Shown here: positions 12,271 to 23,840 of the stretch, in pieces
Numbering within the stretch: position 1 is the stretch's first letter
How the letters are laid out: the number at the start of each line of letters is the position of its first letter
NCBI RefSeq assembly: GCF_000321225.1
Contig: NW_004451649.1
Span: forward strand, 355,343-419,342
Source: Odobenus rosmarus divergens
Lineage: Eukaryota > Chordata > Mammalia > Carnivora > Odobenidae
Length of the DNA: 64,000 bases
Reading direction: 5' to 3'
Notes under the pieces: model-generated
Told to the model about the DNA's origin: nothing
What the model saw: the letters and a program-made list of their open reading frames with translations, nothing else
Databases searched by the model: none
Position numbers and translations under genes: made by a program

Positions 12271-15256
12271 GAAGTGGAAATACAGAGTCCTGCCCACCAC
12301 TGAATTCCAACTCTTTGAAAGGAAAACTTAACCCTCTATCACGGTCAAAGAATGCTATTTTTTCATGGTGTTTTGGTTAGAAGTTCTTAGAGAATATGAA
12401 GTGGCAATATATCTTAAGTATTTAAACTGAAAGCTCACTTCACGGAATGTGAAAGAGAAGAATAGAGATTTAAAATTCACTTTAGTCAATGTGATAGAAA
12501 ACATGTAGAACACACATTTTCCAGGTAGATGAAGCATGGAAATATACTGAAATAGAGAACTATTTACATGTTATTTTAGAGCTTGTATCTCAATATCCCA
12601 TAATATGAGGTCTTTATTATTTTATAGTAATATAACATAACTTTTTGTAGGTTGAATAACACTTTCACATAAGCACACAGATATACATTGCCATTAACAT
12701 AATTTTTGTTTGTTAATTTGTTTTAATCATGTAGCGGGATGCGTAGAACGTTCTCTAAATTGTGTGAAAATGACAGGGCAATGACTGGTATTTTCTATTT
12801 AATCTTTAGACTGTGTTTTTAGTATGTCCATAGGAAACATTACAAAGAATGGCTGGTAGGCAAGTTCACATGTAACATGAATGGTGATATTTGATGACAA
12901 TTTATAACCTTGTGTATTCAATAGGACACCCCTGCCCCTCTACCACCAGCCCCAAAAAGGACACATAAGGACTCTCTATATAGATTTAGCTATTGAGTCA
13001 CATCTTGAAAGCTGTTTAAATGAATGATTCATCAGAGAATATGGGGGAATGTTTAGAAAAGTTAATGCATGAAAACAAAACAAAACATTTTTATTTTGCT
13101 TTTTTAAAACCCATTGCTAAGAAGAATTTCATATCAAGCAATGCAAAAATACGTGAACATCATGTTGAACCTGAGTGAAAAGTAATTAGTGACTTCACCT
13201 TATGGTATTGCTGAAAACCAAAGTATAACAAATAATTAAATCAGAGTATAAATTCCATGTTCACTTTAATAGTATATGATTCACTTTTGCTACTGAACAT
13301 TTGCTACTGAACAACAATTTCTTTTCCAGGCTTTGCTTTATAGTTTTATGACTTTATTTGCTATTCATGCTGGTAATGGCATCCCTATGTAAATGCTTTC
13401 AGGCCAATTTGAAACTGAAGCCAAATACTAGAGGGGAGAGCAAGCAGTGCATGAATTAACAAGGGTTAAACTATCCTAGCTAATCTCATACAAGGAGGCT
13501 CTGTGTCATGATACAATTTTGGCAGCTCACTATGTAGATACTAAGTTTCCCCACCAGTTTGAAGGTCACTGTCTATTATGGATTGCATTATAACAAACCT
13601 TTTAAATGAAAACTTTACAGAGAGGAAAGTGGTTCAATAAGGAGTAACAGTGAACATTTGTTATGATTTCTGAATATTCTAATTGATCTTGTGGGAGGGT
13701 AGACAGCCATTGTTGTTGTTTTTTATAATGTCTAAAAAGGTAAATAAATTGTAGATAATTAGGGTATTTTTCATTATATACCGATGTAAATAAGAAAATT
13801 ATTTTACAAAAAGCTATATACTAAACTTTATGCTGATGCAAAAAAAACAATTCTGTCATGGATTATAAGATATTCTTTGAGAGTATTTAGAAATGGAAAT
13901 AGTGCTCACTAGAGCAAGTTCTGATTCTCTTAAGGCAAGACAACTAACTTCATATATTTTTAATTCATTATTAAACTTTTAATGAAGGAGAAGCAATAAT
14001 GTAACTAGATTTCAGCTAAACATTTGATATCTTCTGCTTTGCTTTAACTGCAGTTAAATTGATTTGTATCTAGTGTGCCTTTTTTTGATGTAAAACATTT
14101 GACAGTCGCATAGTATCCTTCTAAAAATAGTACTTTGTAAATATAAGAAAATAATCTGTGAATTTAAGATAATAATAATATATCCTCATCAGAAAATATA
14201 TATGTTATATATATGCTTATATATAGACCAATATATATGCTTAACATAGACCAATTTATATTTCAAAGTGATCTCCAGAGATCTTTGGTGATATTCTAAA
14301 ATATATGAATTTCTGTACATTCATTCGAAGCTCAAGATTCCAAACCCCAGTATTCTTTCATTTGAGTATTAACTTTCAAGTTTGAATTATGTACGACCCT
14401 GAAAATATTCTTGGTGATCTCTATGGTTGTTTTTTTGACTATGTTAAAATTAATGACACTAGTAAAGTGATTGAAAATTCAAACCTAAATAAAGCAAGTA
14501 TTCTAGCTCAACATAGTGAGAGTACATGTTGAAGACTCTGATTCATGTTCCATTTTACATTATAAGCCTATTTTTGTTAAGTAGCAAGTAATTGCAATAT
14601 ATTAAAGGTTACTTTATACATCATTCTTAAGGTCTATCTCAGAATAAAAATACTAATCCTACAAGAGACAAAACACTCTTTTCTATTTTTCCTGTTAAAA
14701 TACATATTGACATCTTTTTATTTGGAAGAAAGACTATCACAAGTGCTCTTAATGACCTGAAATTTATAGAAATGCATTTAAGTGTCTTTTAACAATGAGT
14801 AAATGCTATGGATTCTTCTAAACAGCTGAGTTTAGCTCTCTGTTACCAGGTGGAAACTATATTGCTCACAAAATCAAAATGAATAACCAGAGAAATCAGT
14901 ATTTCTTGGATTTAAAAAATGAAAGCAACATTATAGAGGATATTTTCACGGTTCTGGAAAACTGAGTTGTCCATGCCTGAGAAAAATAAAATAGGTAACC
15001 AGATGCTTGGCTAGTTTTGAGAAGAGAAACTGCTGCCTTATGATCAATAGTGGAAATAAAGTATGTTATCACCCTGCTGTGTGTGTAGATATTCCACAGA
15101 CAAATATACCAAATGTACACTTACGGTTTTTAAAGGGAATTGCCCATGCAAAGGCTTACAAGGTTATTTAAGAGTTCTGAGGGCTCTGTTCAGTTTCTGT
15201 TTCTGTTTTGTTTCTCACTGCATTGGGAAAGTGAACAACTTCTTCCAATTACCTTT
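12271..15256. other. Unassigned AT-rich non-coding DNA
   Basis: AT-alternating DNA lies at about 14180-14245. A 15-bp unit containing TTTGCTACTGAACA is repeated back to back at about 13285-13314. No recognisable gene or interspersed repeat is seen. Confidence 0.5.
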
Positions 15257-15308
15257 TGTGTATGCACGCGCATGTGTGCACGTGCATGCACGTGCACACA
15301 CACACATG
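15257..15308. repeat. 52-bp alternating pyrimidine-purine tract (Z-DNA type)
   Basis: Every base from 15257 to 15308 alternates pyrimidine/purine, mixing TG, CA and CG steps. It includes CACGCGCATG and three copies of GTGCACG or GCACGTG type steps. This composition is typical of left-handed (Z) DNA-forming sequence. It also creates E-box-like CACGTG hexamers. Confidence 0.85.
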
Positions 15309-15889
15309 AACTTACACTTTAAGGTCTTTATTTCCTCATGTATTTTGTATTATCTTCCTGATATTCTCTTTTATTCAACGAAAATTCACTGCATAGCAAT
15401 TAAGATTCCCAACAACAAGATTTAGACACTTTCATAAGGTCAAGGACTAAATAGGAATCAGTTACAGGCATGGACAATTGAAGAATCTCTGCTCTGAACC
15501 TTACGTGGAAACCCAGTAGAAATTGTTCTCTGCTGAATTGTTCCCCAAGGTTATAACAGGAGTAAACTGAAATATTTGGAGATAATGCTAGAAGGACACA
15601 CATCTGGTCCCAAACACCAAGAAATAACTTAATTTGATTCATGAGAAGGTGGTGAAGCTTAAGAAAGATGACACGTAAAACTCTGCAAATGGGGGATGTT
15701 TTTTCCATGGCTAGCATTGGCTGCCTTCTGGCTTTCAGAGTGGCTCAATGTGATGTAGCCCAAGGTCAATCTCAAGGGCTTTCCTTGGCTATATGGCTAT
15801 ACCACATTGTTCCTGTGTAACCAAAAGGTAGAAATAGCACTCCCTTTCTCCCCTTAGCCTACTGAAGCCATGCTAGCTTTCTATATCTA
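15309..15889. other. Unassigned non-coding DNA
   Basis: A 105-codon minus-strand frame at 15400-15717 has no recognisable domain. No repeat family is recognised. Confidence 0.5.
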
Positions 15890-15900
15890 TAAAAATAGTC

Positions 15901-16062
15901 TGTTAGACATCTGCCTTCAGCTCAGGTCATGAGCCCAGGGTCCTGGGATTGGCCCCTCATTGGGCTCTCTGCTCATCAGGGAGCCTGCTTCTCCGTCTCC
16001 CTCTGCCTGCCACTCTGCCTATTTGTACTCTCTCTCTCTGTCAAATAAATAAATAAAAATCT
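15901..16062 (+). mobile_element. CAN-SINE, 5'-truncated, intact TSD
   Basis: The element begins inside the tRNA-like head ('tgttagacatctgccttcagctcagg'), so the first 20-odd bases are missing. It still has a perfect 11-bp TSD, TAAAAATAGTC, at 15890-15900 and 16063-16073. Truncation therefore happened during insertion, not by later deletion. The tail is 'gtcaaataaataaataaaaatct'. Confidence 0.9.
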
Positions 16063-16568
16063 TAAAAATAGTCCAAAATTGTAACTTAGAAAGCTTCAGC
16101 TATTGTATGGTTATGCTGGATAGAAGGGTTAAGGGTTTGTTGGATAGAAGGAAGCTGGAAGATCAACTTTTCTATTCTTGCGCCTCATGCTAGGAGATTC
16201 AAAGCAGAATACTATGGACCGTATTACTGTGAGAGCGTAAATAAGAAAAAAATTATTCAATATAAAGGGAAAATAAAATGCCTATTCTTCAAATATTTAT
16301 ACAGCTTGAATTAGGCATTTTTTAGAAGTGGATTTAACATTGTTATTAAGTACTTTTCTTTGTTTTTATAGCAACATTGAATATAATTCACATACCATAC
16401 AATTCATCCATTTAAAAGGTACAATTCAATACTTTTTTAGTATATTCACAGAAATGTACAAAAATCACCCCCAATTTCTTATCATTTTCATCATACAAAA
16501 AGAAAGCCCCCCACTTTCACCTTCAATCCGCTCTTCCTACTCCCCAGCACTAGGTGACTACTAATAAT

Positions 16569-16570
16569 CT

Positions 16571-16601
<31 letters not shown>

Positions 16602-16620
16602 GCATTAGATAGATAGATAA
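16569..16620. repeat. (TC)n then (TAGA)n microsatellite
   Basis: A CT-dinucleotide run (with one TTTC interruption) is followed by 'attagatagatagataa'. It lies inside the 3' part of the old L1. Confidence 0.85.
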
Positions 16621-16859
16621 TATATGGTAAACATATATATATTTTCCTATTCTAAGACACTTCCTATAAGTGGATTCCTGTGTCATCCTTTGTGACTGGA
16701 TTCTCTCACTTAGCGTAATTTTTCAGGAGTCATCCATATGCTAGAGGACATATCACTATTTTATTTCTTTTTATTGCCTAATAATATTCCATTGCATAGA
16801 AATATAGAAATAACACATTTTCTGTATCTCATCACCAATTGATGGGGACTTGGGTTGTT

Positions 16860-17210
16860 TCCACACTTTGGTTATTATGAATAATGCTGCTATGAACCTT
16901 TATGTATAAAGTGGAAATGCTGGGTCAAATGGCATCTCAATGTTTAATCTTGTGAGGACCTGGTCATCTGTTTTTCCAAAACGACTGTACCATTTCACAT
17001 ATCTACCAGCAGTGTATGAGGGTTCCCATTTCTTCATATCCTCAATAACACTTATTATTTTAGCCATCTTAGTAGGTGTGCAGTGGTATCTTATCAGAAT
17101 TTTGATTTGCATTTCTCTGATGGCTGTGATATTGAACATCTTTTTATGTGCTTGCTTGTAGTTTGTATATATTCCTTGAAGAAATATCTATTCAGATCTT
17201 CTGTCGATAA
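16860..17210 (-). pseudogene. L1 ORF2 protein C-terminal remnant
   Basis: Minus-strand translation gives MQIKILIRYHCTPTKMAKI, then KKWEPSYTAGRYVKWYSRFGK and EMPFDPAFPLYT. These match in order the C-terminal region of LINE-1 ORF2p, known for 'MQIK...RYH.TP..MA', 'W.C...W' and 'LP.DPAIPLLG'. The polymerase and endonuclease domains are absent or scattered, and the frame is broken on both sides. It is a dead relic, not a host gene. Confidence 0.85.
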
Positions 17211-17436
17211 TTGGGTGATTTGATTTTTTATTAATGTTATAATATTTTTAATACTTTATATTCCAGATATACGTTCTTTAACAGATTTATGATTTGCAAA
17301 AGTTTTCTCCCATCCTGTGGGTTGTCTCTTCACTTTCTTGAAGTACAAAAGTTTCTAATTTTGATGAAGTCCAATAAATCTATTTTTAATTGTTGTTGCT
17401 TTTGGTTTTGGTGTCATATCTAAAAAATGATCACTA

Positions 17437-17652
17437 GGGCGCCTGGGTGGCTCAGTTGGTTAAGCGACTGCCTTCGGCTCAGGTCATGATCCTGGAGTCC
17501 CGGGATCGAGTCCCCCATCGGGCTCCCTGCTCAGAGGGGAGTCTGCTTCTCCCTCTGACCTTCCTCCCTCTCATGCTCTCTTTCTACCATTCTCTCTCTC
17601 TCAATAAATAAATAAAAATCTTTAAAAAAAAAAAAAAAGAAGACCATTTAAA
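17437..17652 (+). mobile_element. CAN-SINE inserted in old L1, perfect TSD
   Basis: A full-length head (GGGCGCCTGGGTGGCTCAG) is present. It carries an A-box-like TGGCTCAGTTGG and a B-box-like GATCGAGTCC, the split RNA polymerase III promoter inherited from a tRNA. The 3' end is 'ctcaataaataaataaaaatcttt' plus an A-run. A perfect 15-bp TSD, AAAAAATGATCACTA, lies at 17422-17436 and 17653-17667. It belongs to the 'gcgactgcc...cctggagtcc' subtype that looks youngest in this window. Confidence 0.95.
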
Positions 17653-17967
17653 AAAAAATGATCACTAAATCCAAGATCACTAAAATTTATCCCTATGGGT
17701 TTTTTTCCTAAGTTTTAGCTTTTAAGTTTAGGTCTTTGATTTATTTTAAGTTTGTGTATGATATGAAGTAGATATCCAACTTTGTTCTTTTGTATGTGGA
17801 CGTCCAGTTGTTCTAGTGTTATTTGTAGAAAATAGTGACTCTTATCCAATTATGTAGTATTGCACCATTATTGAAAATCAATTGACTATGGATGTGAGGG
17901 TTTCTCTGAACTCTCAGATATGTTCCATTGATCTATGTGTTCATCTTTATGCCAATATTACGTTGTC

Positions 17968-19245
17968 TTTTTTTTTTTTGGCTATTATTCCTGTCATTAT
18001 TTTTCCTGTTTTATTGAGAAATAATTAATATATAACGTTGTGTAAGTTTAAGCTGTACAACATGATGATTTGATACATGTATATATTGCTAAATGATCAC
18101 GGAAAAAGGGTAGTTAACACATCCATCAACTCATAAAATTACAATTTTGTATGTGTGTGGTGAGAACACTTAAGGTCCTCTCTCTTACCAACTTTGGAGT
18201 ATATAATATAGTATTGTTAACTACAGTCACCATGCTGATTATTAGATTCCTAGAACTTATGCATTATATAACTGGAAATTTGTACCCTTAGACTAACATC
18301 TCCCCATTTCCCTCACCCCGTAGCCCCTGGTCACCACCATTCTACTCTCTGTTTCTACGAGTTTGACTTTTGTGGATCCTACATACATGACAGCATACAG
18401 TATTTGTCTTTCTCTGTCTGATTTATATCACTTATCACGATGCCCTCAAGCCCCATCCATGTTGCAAATAGAATGTCTTCTTTCTTGTGGCCAAATAATG
18501 TTCTGGTAATATATACACCACATTTTTTCTTTTCCCCCTAGATTTATTGGAATGTAATTGACATATAACATTATGTAAGTTTAAATTGTTCAATATGATG
18601 ATTTGATACATATATATTACATCACGTTTTCTTTATCCATTCATTCATTGATGGACACTTAGTTTGTTTCCATGTCTTGGCTATTGTGAATAACACTGCA
18701 GTGAAGACAGGGGTGTAGGTATCTCTTCAAGATAGTGATTTCATTTCCTTCAGATATTCAACAAAAACTGGAGTTTCTGGATCATATCGTGGCTCTATTT
18801 TTAATTCTTTGAGGAACCACCACAGTATTTTCCCTACTGGCTGCACCAATTTGCAATCCCACCAACAGTATACAGTGTTTCCTTTCTCCATATCCTTTCC
18901 AGTATTTTGCTATCTCTTGACTTTTTGATAATAGCCATCCTAACATGTATGAAGTGATATCTCATTGTGGTTTTGATTTGCATTTCCCTGATGATTAGTT
19001 ATGTTGAGCATTTTTTCAGGTACCTGTTGGCCATCTGAATGTATTCTTTGAAAAAGGTCTATTCATTTTCTCTGCCCTTTTTAAATCTTATTGTTTGTTT
19101 ACTTTGGCTATTGAGTTTTATGAGTTTCTTATGTATTTTGGATATTAACCCCTTATCTGATATGGTTTGAAATTATTTTCTACCATTTCCTAGGTTGCCT
19201 CTTCATTCTGTTGATTGTTTCTTTTACTGTGGAGAAGTACACTAT
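17968..19245 (-). mobile_element. Second L1 fragment nested in the old L1
   Basis: A T-run at about 17968-17979 is the poly(A) tail of a minus-strand L1. It is followed by L1 3' untranslated sequence ('ttgttaactacagtcaccatgctg', 'ccctggtcaccaccattctac') and antisense ORF2 ('tggacacttagtttgtttccatg', 'gatttgcatttccctgatgattag'). At about 19245 the older L1 resumes ('gctttgtagtaagttttataattgg'). The element is 5'-truncated and is itself interrupted near 18525-18620. Confidence 0.85.
18525..18620 (-). mobile_element. Short L1 3' fragment nested in the second L1
   Basis: The stretch 'tttattggaatgtaattgacatataacattatgtaagttta' repeats, in diverged form, the L1 3' sequence already present at 18010-18090. 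It separates 'tatacaccacattttttc' from 'catcacgttttctttatccattc', which are continuous in other L1 copies. It is best read as a third, very short L1 3'-end insertion; edges are approximate. Confidence 0.6.
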
Positions 19246-19400
19246 CTTAATTAGTGAAGCTTTGTAGTAAGTTTTATAATTGGTAAGTGTGAGTCCTTCC
19301 ACTTTGTTCTTTTTTATCAAGAATTTTTTAGCCACTCTAGGTCCCTTGACTTTTCATATGAATTTTAAGATTAACTTATCAATTTTTGCTGAAGTACACT
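19246..19400 (-). mobile_element. Second half of the old L1 (ORF2 part)
   Basis: The antisense ORF2 sequence 'agctttgtagtaagttttataattgg', 'cactttgttcttttttatcaag' and 'catatgaattttaagattaac' continues directly from the sequence that breaks off at about 17967 ('atgccaatattacgttgtc'). It fades at 'tttttgctgaag' around 19397. Confidence 0.75.
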
Positions 19401-20139
19401 TTTATTACATGAAGATATATCATGAAACAAACTTTGAGGGAAGGATATATCTTATTAATTTATACCTATTTATTTTCTAATTGCAGATGAATAATCTCAA
19501 ATATAATTTTAGATATAATTGTTCCATGCAACATTAAAATATATTAGAAATTATATTGAAAATGATTTTTCATATTGGAAGCATCAATGAATGAATCTCT
19601 ATATATTTTTTCCATTTTACAAAAGTCCATTAGGAGAATCTCAAAATCAATGCGCATTAGAAATCTTCTTACTTATTTGAATTAAAAGCCAGACCCAAAC
19701 AACAAAATATCCAGTTTCAATAATTGAGAAGTATTAAAGAGAATTTAGCATTGCTTTTATCTCAATTCAGTATTTAATTATGAAATGTACATATTCAATA
19801 TTTAGAAGAGAGGATAAGAATCACTAAGTCAACAATTTTCAAATTTTCTCAAGGATTTGAAAGGTATATGCTTCACTTTATAGACAACATATAATTTAGT
19901 GAATACATTTATCTAAACCAAATAAAAGTATAAACTCAAAGGATAAAGTCTACATATTAATAAAATTCATCCATGAACTCCATTGATAATGTCCATATTG
20001 ATTGTTTTGATGCCTTTTTTTCCCCACCAAATATTAGAGTCTGATCTTATGTGTGAAGGAATATCTGAAGTATGTACCCGAAGAACACTGATTGTTTAAA
20101 TAAAGAGATTTGACTAGATCTTATTCAAAGATTTAAAAT
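19401..20139. other. Unassigned AT-rich non-coding DNA
   Basis: Nothing recognisable apart from high A+T. A faint L1 continuation is possible but I cannot support it. Confidence 0.5.
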
Positions 20140-20365
20140 ATAAACTTATTGAGAACCTATTATGTAGTAGACAATAGAGAATGTGACTTCATATTCATGA
20201 TCATATTTAGTTCACTCTGTCTAGATAATAATAGCATGTCCTCACTTTTTTTTTTTTAATGAGGAAACCAAATTCCCACAAGTTTAAGTTACTTGGCCAA
20301 GATCAACGAAATAACTGGTAGAGTGCGGAATTATATTCAGGTTATAAGACTCCAAAACTTTTTCT
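20140..20365 (-). repeat. MIR SINE, reverse orientation
   Basis: Reverse MIR order: 'cttattgagaacctattatgtagtagaca', 'aatgaggaaaccaaattccca', 'gttacttggccaagatca' and 'aactggtagagtgcggaatta'. A T-run of about 12 replaces part of the 'ccccattttac' block. Confidence 0.8.
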
Positions 20366-20932
20366 TTACACTTACTATCCTGTCTCTCTCTTCTTTAAAT
20401 TCCTTTCTCTTAATTTGAACTAGTAAAAGGAAATTTACACCAGCTATTTTTGGCTCCCTATTTATTGGAGCTCAGCCTTCTAAGACTCAATATGACAGAT
20501 CAAACCATTTAAAAACAGAGTTTAAAAGAGGTTAGAAAATATAAAAGAAGCAAAATCAGATCCGTAGCCTGGGCTAAGCCTACAGTTCTCCAAAGGCTCA
20601 ACCATAAGATATCCATATTCTATTAGCCTCATGAGTGTAGTTTGGCTCCAGGGAAGATAGAAGCTTTTACTATAATCCAGAAAGGGTTTGGGTCTTTTTA
20701 CTTTAAGTTAACCATTCTGCTGGAAAAAAGATTAAAAGAAACACATGAAAAGGTTGTGGGAAGGGCACACCAAACAGCAACAATGATATTCATAAAATAT
20801 GAAAAGAAGGATAAATTCTGATTCACATAGAATAGATTGGATTAGGATCAGGGTGATACAGAAAAAATAAAAAAGAAAATTGAGGGAGTGGAGTAATGAA
20901 GTAGTAGAATAAAGGAAAAAAAAGCTAGAATT
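20366..20932. other. Unassigned non-coding DNA
   Basis: AT- and purine-rich DNA, with no frame or family recognised. Confidence 0.5.
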
Positions 20933-20947
20933 AAGAAAACTATTTTA

Positions 20948-21136
20948 GGGCGCCTGGGTGGCTCAGTTGGTTAGGCGACTGCCTTCAGCTCAGGTCATGA
21001 TCCTGGAGTCCCGGAATCGAGTCCCGCATCGGGCTCCCTGCTCAGCAGGGAGTCTGCTTCTCCCTCTGACCCTCTCCCCTCTCATGCTCTCGCTCTCATT
21101 CTCTCTCTCAAATAAATAAATAAAATCTTAAAAAAA
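20948..21136 (+). mobile_element. CAN-SINE, perfect TSD
   Basis: Full-length copy of the young-looking 'gcgactgcc...cctggagtcc' subtype, ending '(AAATA)nAAATCTT' plus A-run. A perfect 15-bp TSD, AAGAAAACTATTTTA, lies at 20933-20947 and 21137-21151. The polymerase III A- and B-box-like segments are present. Confidence 0.95.
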
Positions 21137-21151
21137 AAGAAAACTATTTTA

Positions 21152-22664
21152 TACTACTATAATTTAATACAAAATTTTTCTAATATAATTACTTATATCC
21201 TTTCATTTTTAATTTGTCCAATTTTACACAAAAATACATATGTATATGTTGAAAACATTTACTGCAATAAAACCTAAATACATATATGTATAATTTATCT
21301 TCAAACCAAAGCAATGCATTCAGAATTATTAATCAATATAAAATTAATGTGAGTTGAATAATAATATAATTATTAACTAATACAGGTTGATGTGAGTAGT
21401 CTTTATTTATGTTGAAACATACCTTTCTACTTCTTTTATTTCTTTTCTCTTTTGTTCAAGTTCAGCCTCTTGCATAAACCCTAGTATACTGAATTTACTC
21501 GACTCAGCATTTTCAATTTTAGTCTTTTAATAGTTATAATTAATCTGAATAGCATTAAACATTGGAGATCATTTAAAATATATATGTTTATTACTGAATG
21601 ACTTGTAAATAACGGTTTTAGGAAAAGATTAGCTAGGAAAATTGTAAAATGAAGACAATTTCTATTTGCATAGAAGTTTGAGCAGTTCATATCTGTGGAG
21701 GGGGTACATAATCAATTTGATAATTATTGCTAATAATAGCTAATGTCCTTCAGAAATTTTTCCATTGCATATTCAACTTTAACTCAACAGGTGGGATATA
21801 ACTCAAGCCACAATGAAGGAACAAAGTGGAAATCTTGGCTATATATAGTTTCAAAAATAACATGCAATGCCAGTATTTCCTGAGGATTAATGATCAACTG
21901 GAAGTGCCTGTGGTCCTAGGGCCATTAACTCCACGCAGCCATTAATTCTGTTGGAAATTTCTTACAAGGACATTTGTAACACTTACTCCCCTTCTCTTAA
22001 TACGATTTTTGGGCAGGACTTTTTTAATCTTCGTTTTTTGAAGATGCTCTTTTATTCCACACTGACTACAAAAAAACAATGACTTCATGATTATGCATTG
22101 GAAGCAACTTCCAGTTATGATATTTCATAGATATTTTGGCAGTGGTTTATTATACCACCACAATGGCGAAGATGTATTATATCCTCACTAACAAATGGTT
22201 TCAAGTAATTTAAAGTCAAAACACCTATTTTTTTCTCTCCCCACCCCCCAAAGCACCTATTTAAATAATTTGCTATATAGTACTCATTGGCCAATGATAA
22301 AATTTGTAAAAATCCAAGTTACAAAATGTAGAGTGTTTATCTTCAGGGTTGTTTCCTATAGATTAAAATTCTGAGTAGTTGCCACTGCTTGAAAGATTTA
22401 TGTTACTGCTTTCAAGATGAAGGTCAGATTAATGGTGAAGGTCTGGTACCTGGGTTTATGTGGGTTCTATGAAGAATGATTTCTTCCCAAAATCTATTTT
22501 TAGTTATTTTAAAACAGAAAACAGTGTCTTAATTTCCTGGAACCCATCACCATAATAACTAGAAAAGTACAAATATTCTACTATAAATTAATTTTATTAA
22601 TTCTCAAAGATAAAAAATACTCTTTTTGGTTATTACTAAGATAACAAGAATATTAGTAATTCTT
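21152..22664. other. Unassigned AT-rich non-coding DNA
   Basis: No repeat family or gene is recognised. Frames do not exceed 69 codons. 'TACATATGTATATG'-type AT runs occur near 21234 and 21281. Confidence 0.5.
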
Positions 22665-22682
22665 TAAAGAAGAGATGCTTTT

Positions 22683-22879
22683 GGGAGCCTGGGTGGATCA
22701 GTTGGTTAAGTGACTGCCTTCGGCTCAGGTCATGATCCTGGAGTCCCGGGATCGAGTCCCGCATCGGGCTCCCTGCTCGGCGGGGAGTCTGCTTCTCCCT
22801 CTGACCCTCCCCTGTCTCATGCTCTCTCTCTATCTCATTCTCTCGCTCAAATAAATAAATAAAATCTTGAAAAAAAAAA
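22683..22879 (+). mobile_element. CAN-SINE, perfect 18-bp TSD (left of tandem pair)
   Basis: The head is slightly changed (GGGAGCCTGGGTGGATCAG), and the rest is the 'gtgactgcc...cctggagtcc' subtype. The perfect TSD TAAAGAAGAGATGCTTTT lies at 22665-22682 and 22880-22897. The next SINE's own target copy starts at the very next base, 22898. Confidence 0.95.
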
Positions 22880-22911
22880 TAAAGAAGAGATGCTTTTAAA
22901 AATCACATTAT

Positions 22912-23103
22912 GGGCGCCTGGGTGGCTCGGTTGGTTAAGCGACTGCCTTCGGCTCAGGTCATGATCCTGGAGTCCCTGGATCGAGTCCCGCATCGGGCTC
23001 CCTGCTTGGCGGGGAGTCTGCTTCTCCCTCTGACCCTCCCCCCATCTCATGTGCTTTCTCTCTCATTCTCTCTCTCTCTCAAATAAATAAATAAAATCTT
23101 AAA
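22912..23103 (+). mobile_element. CAN-SINE, perfect 14-bp TSD (right of tandem pair)
   Basis: Full-length copy of the same subtype as its left neighbour and in the same orientation. The perfect TSD AAAAATCACATTAT lies at 22898-22911 and 23104-23117. Separate TSDs show two independent insertions and not a tandem duplication. Confidence 0.95.
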
Positions 23104-23117
23104 AAAAATCACATTAT

Positions 23118-23830
23118 AAAATCAATATGAACATGCATGTAAATATTAATCATCACCTAGAAAAATACAATGTTAAAAATATATAATTTCATGGTTTTGC
23201 TATTTGCATAACTCAGTGTGTTATTAACAATTTTTATATTAGACATGTATAGATAATCAACCTCCATCTTTAACTGATATATATGTTGTTGAAACCAACA
23301 GGGAATGTAATAAGGGAACTCTTTGTTGAAACAAGATGCAACAAGCAACTGAAAAGAATGTGCCAAAAATTAAGGCAGAATGAATCCCACACTGCCTAAA
23401 ATGAGCATGATATTATAAAAAACTGATGTTTCATCTTATTGACAATAAAAATGCCAAAAGCATACATGTTAGATTAAAGTTAACCTAATTGGAGGATGTG
23501 GGACATTGGAAGGACAGTAATAGAAGCAGCCGCTAATCTCTGTCATGATACACCATGTCACCACTACTTGAAATTCCATTGGACAATATTAATTCAAGCA
23601 GAGGTCTGAGCTACTAATAAATGAGGCAAATTGAGTCAATTACTAATTTCATGCTTTTATGATTTGGGGTTTAGCTAGATAATATCTGCAATTTAATACA
23701 CTGCCCTCTAGAGATCTTGACCATTTACAAAGAACATGATTTTACAGACCTATTTGCACTGTTCATTTTATTTAAGCTCCACACCGCCATGGCGCATGCA
23801 GGGAAGGTAGAGCTGAGACCATGATGTTAT
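23118..23830. other. Unassigned AT-rich non-coding DNA
   Basis: No recognisable repeat or gene. Confidence 0.5.
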
Positions 23831-23840
23831 TTTCTTTCTT

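Larger units (their letters stand above)
16340..17967 (-). mobile_element. Old L1 fragment, 3' end and ORF2 part (first half of a split element)
   Basis: Read on the minus strand, this is an L1. The 3' untranslated region lies at low coordinates ('tcacataccatacaattcatcc' on the plus strand), followed rightwards by antisense ORF2 (e.g. 'tgatttgcatttctctgatggctg'). The element is interrupted by a CAN-SINE at 17437-17652. At about 17967 it is broken by a second L1, and its ORF2 resumes at about 19246. A TC-rich microsatellite sits inside at 16569-16601. Confidence 0.85.

Noticed and set aside
17437..17510. tRNA-like A and B boxes in SINE heads as possible tRNA genes
   Set aside because: The heads are tRNA-derived but lack a cloverleaf and anticodon stem of a working tRNA; they are SINE promoters.
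22665..23117. Tandem SINEs as a direct-repeat array (CRISPR-like or satellite)
   Set aside because: Each unit has its own distinct TSD, so these are two retroposition events; no spacer/repeat periodicity exists and the genome is mammalian.
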